The position numbers and the translations under genes were made by a program. The notes below the pieces were generated by a model that saw only the letters and a program-made list of their open reading frames with translations, ran no database searches and was not told where the DNA came from. From positions 1 to 6,305 of the forward strand of contig JACCYC010000277.1 of the NCBI GenBank assembly GCA_013696665.1: a stretch of 6,305 bases of DNA. Direction: 5' to 3'. This stretch comes from Burkholderiaceae bacterium. GTDB lineage: Bacteria > Pseudomonadota > Gammaproteobacteria > Burkholderiales > Burkholderiaceae_F. This document shows, one piece after another, positions 6,147 to 6,305 of this stretch. Each line of letters begins with the position of its first letter. Positions within the stretch are counted from its first letter, which is position 1.

Positions 6147-6160
6147 GCCGCACGATTCAA

Positions 6161-6305
6161 CTACTTGGCGCTGTCCTTCAGCCGCAAGCCTTGCGCGAAG
6201 TCGGCCACCGCGCGGATCTCGAGGTCCGACAGTTTCGACGCAATTTCCTGCATCGCCCCGTTGTTTCGCCGCACGCCCTGGCGAAAATCACGCAACGTCG
6301 CCTCG
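6161..6305 (-). CDS. Probable class I cytochrome c (C-terminal fragment)
   Basis: Reading the minus strand from the right edge gives 47 residues and a TAG stop. The segment TLRDFRQGVRRNN-GAMQEIASKLSDLEI-AVADFAQGL matches the C-terminal part of c4/c553-type cytochromes: an amphipathic helix with F-x-x-G-x-R, a Met that would be the distal haem ligand (residue 18 of the fragment), then LSD-E(I)-x-AVA-(D/Y)-x-x-GL as the last helix. The CXXCH haem site and signal peptide would lie outside the window, so the call rests on this pattern alone. Such a protein would carry electrons in the periplasm. Only 14 bp separate its stop from the lysA stop, with no terminator hairpin between. Confidence 0.75.
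   Translation of the reverse strand, partial: EATLRDFRQGVRRNNGAMQEIASKLSDLEIRAVADFAQGLRLKDSAK

Overview
The window reads as ordinary chromosome of a betaproteobacterium: moderately high G+C, a divergent pilM/mrcA arrangement, and a cyaY-lptM-lysA block of the kind known in Burkholderiales, Rhodocyclales and related groups. I cannot place it below class from sequence alone. There is no sign of a mobile element, CRISPR array, tRNA, rRNA or toxin-antitoxin module.

Layout. Positions 1-1528 (minus strand) hold the start of the type IV pilus alignment-complex operon: pilM followed by pilN, overlapping by ATGA, with pilN running off the left edge. Positions 1529-1969 are a 441-bp divergent intergenic region. 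It carries a consensus -10 for the rightward gene and several repeats on the pilM side: a perfect 20-bp palindrome, a tandem GATCCCC pair at 10-bp spacing, and a 9-bp inverted repeat. Positions 1970-4342 (plus) encode a full class A penicillin-binding protein of the PBP1A type (mrcA/ponA). Its stop codon overlaps that of the convergent cyaY (frataxin, 4339-4656, minus). lptM (plus, 4672-4860) starts only 15 bp from the cyaY start codon, facing away from it, and overlaps lysA (4857-6146) by ATGA. The right edge holds the C-terminal end of a minus-strand gene, probably a class I cytochrome c, convergent with lysA.

How the genes fit together: most of the window serves the cell envelope. PilM and PilN build the inner-membrane platform of the pilus machine, PBP1A polymerises and crosslinks peptidoglycan, LptM helps mature the LPS translocon, and LysA consumes meso-diaminopimelate, the crosslinking residue of Gram-negative peptidoglycan, to make lysine. 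CyaY (iron-sulfur assembly) and the cytochrome c belong to other processes.

I found no new multi-gene system. The parts that known genes do not explain are the symmetric elements upstream of pilM, the choice of pilM start codon, and the very tight cyaY/lptM and mrcA/cyaY junctions.
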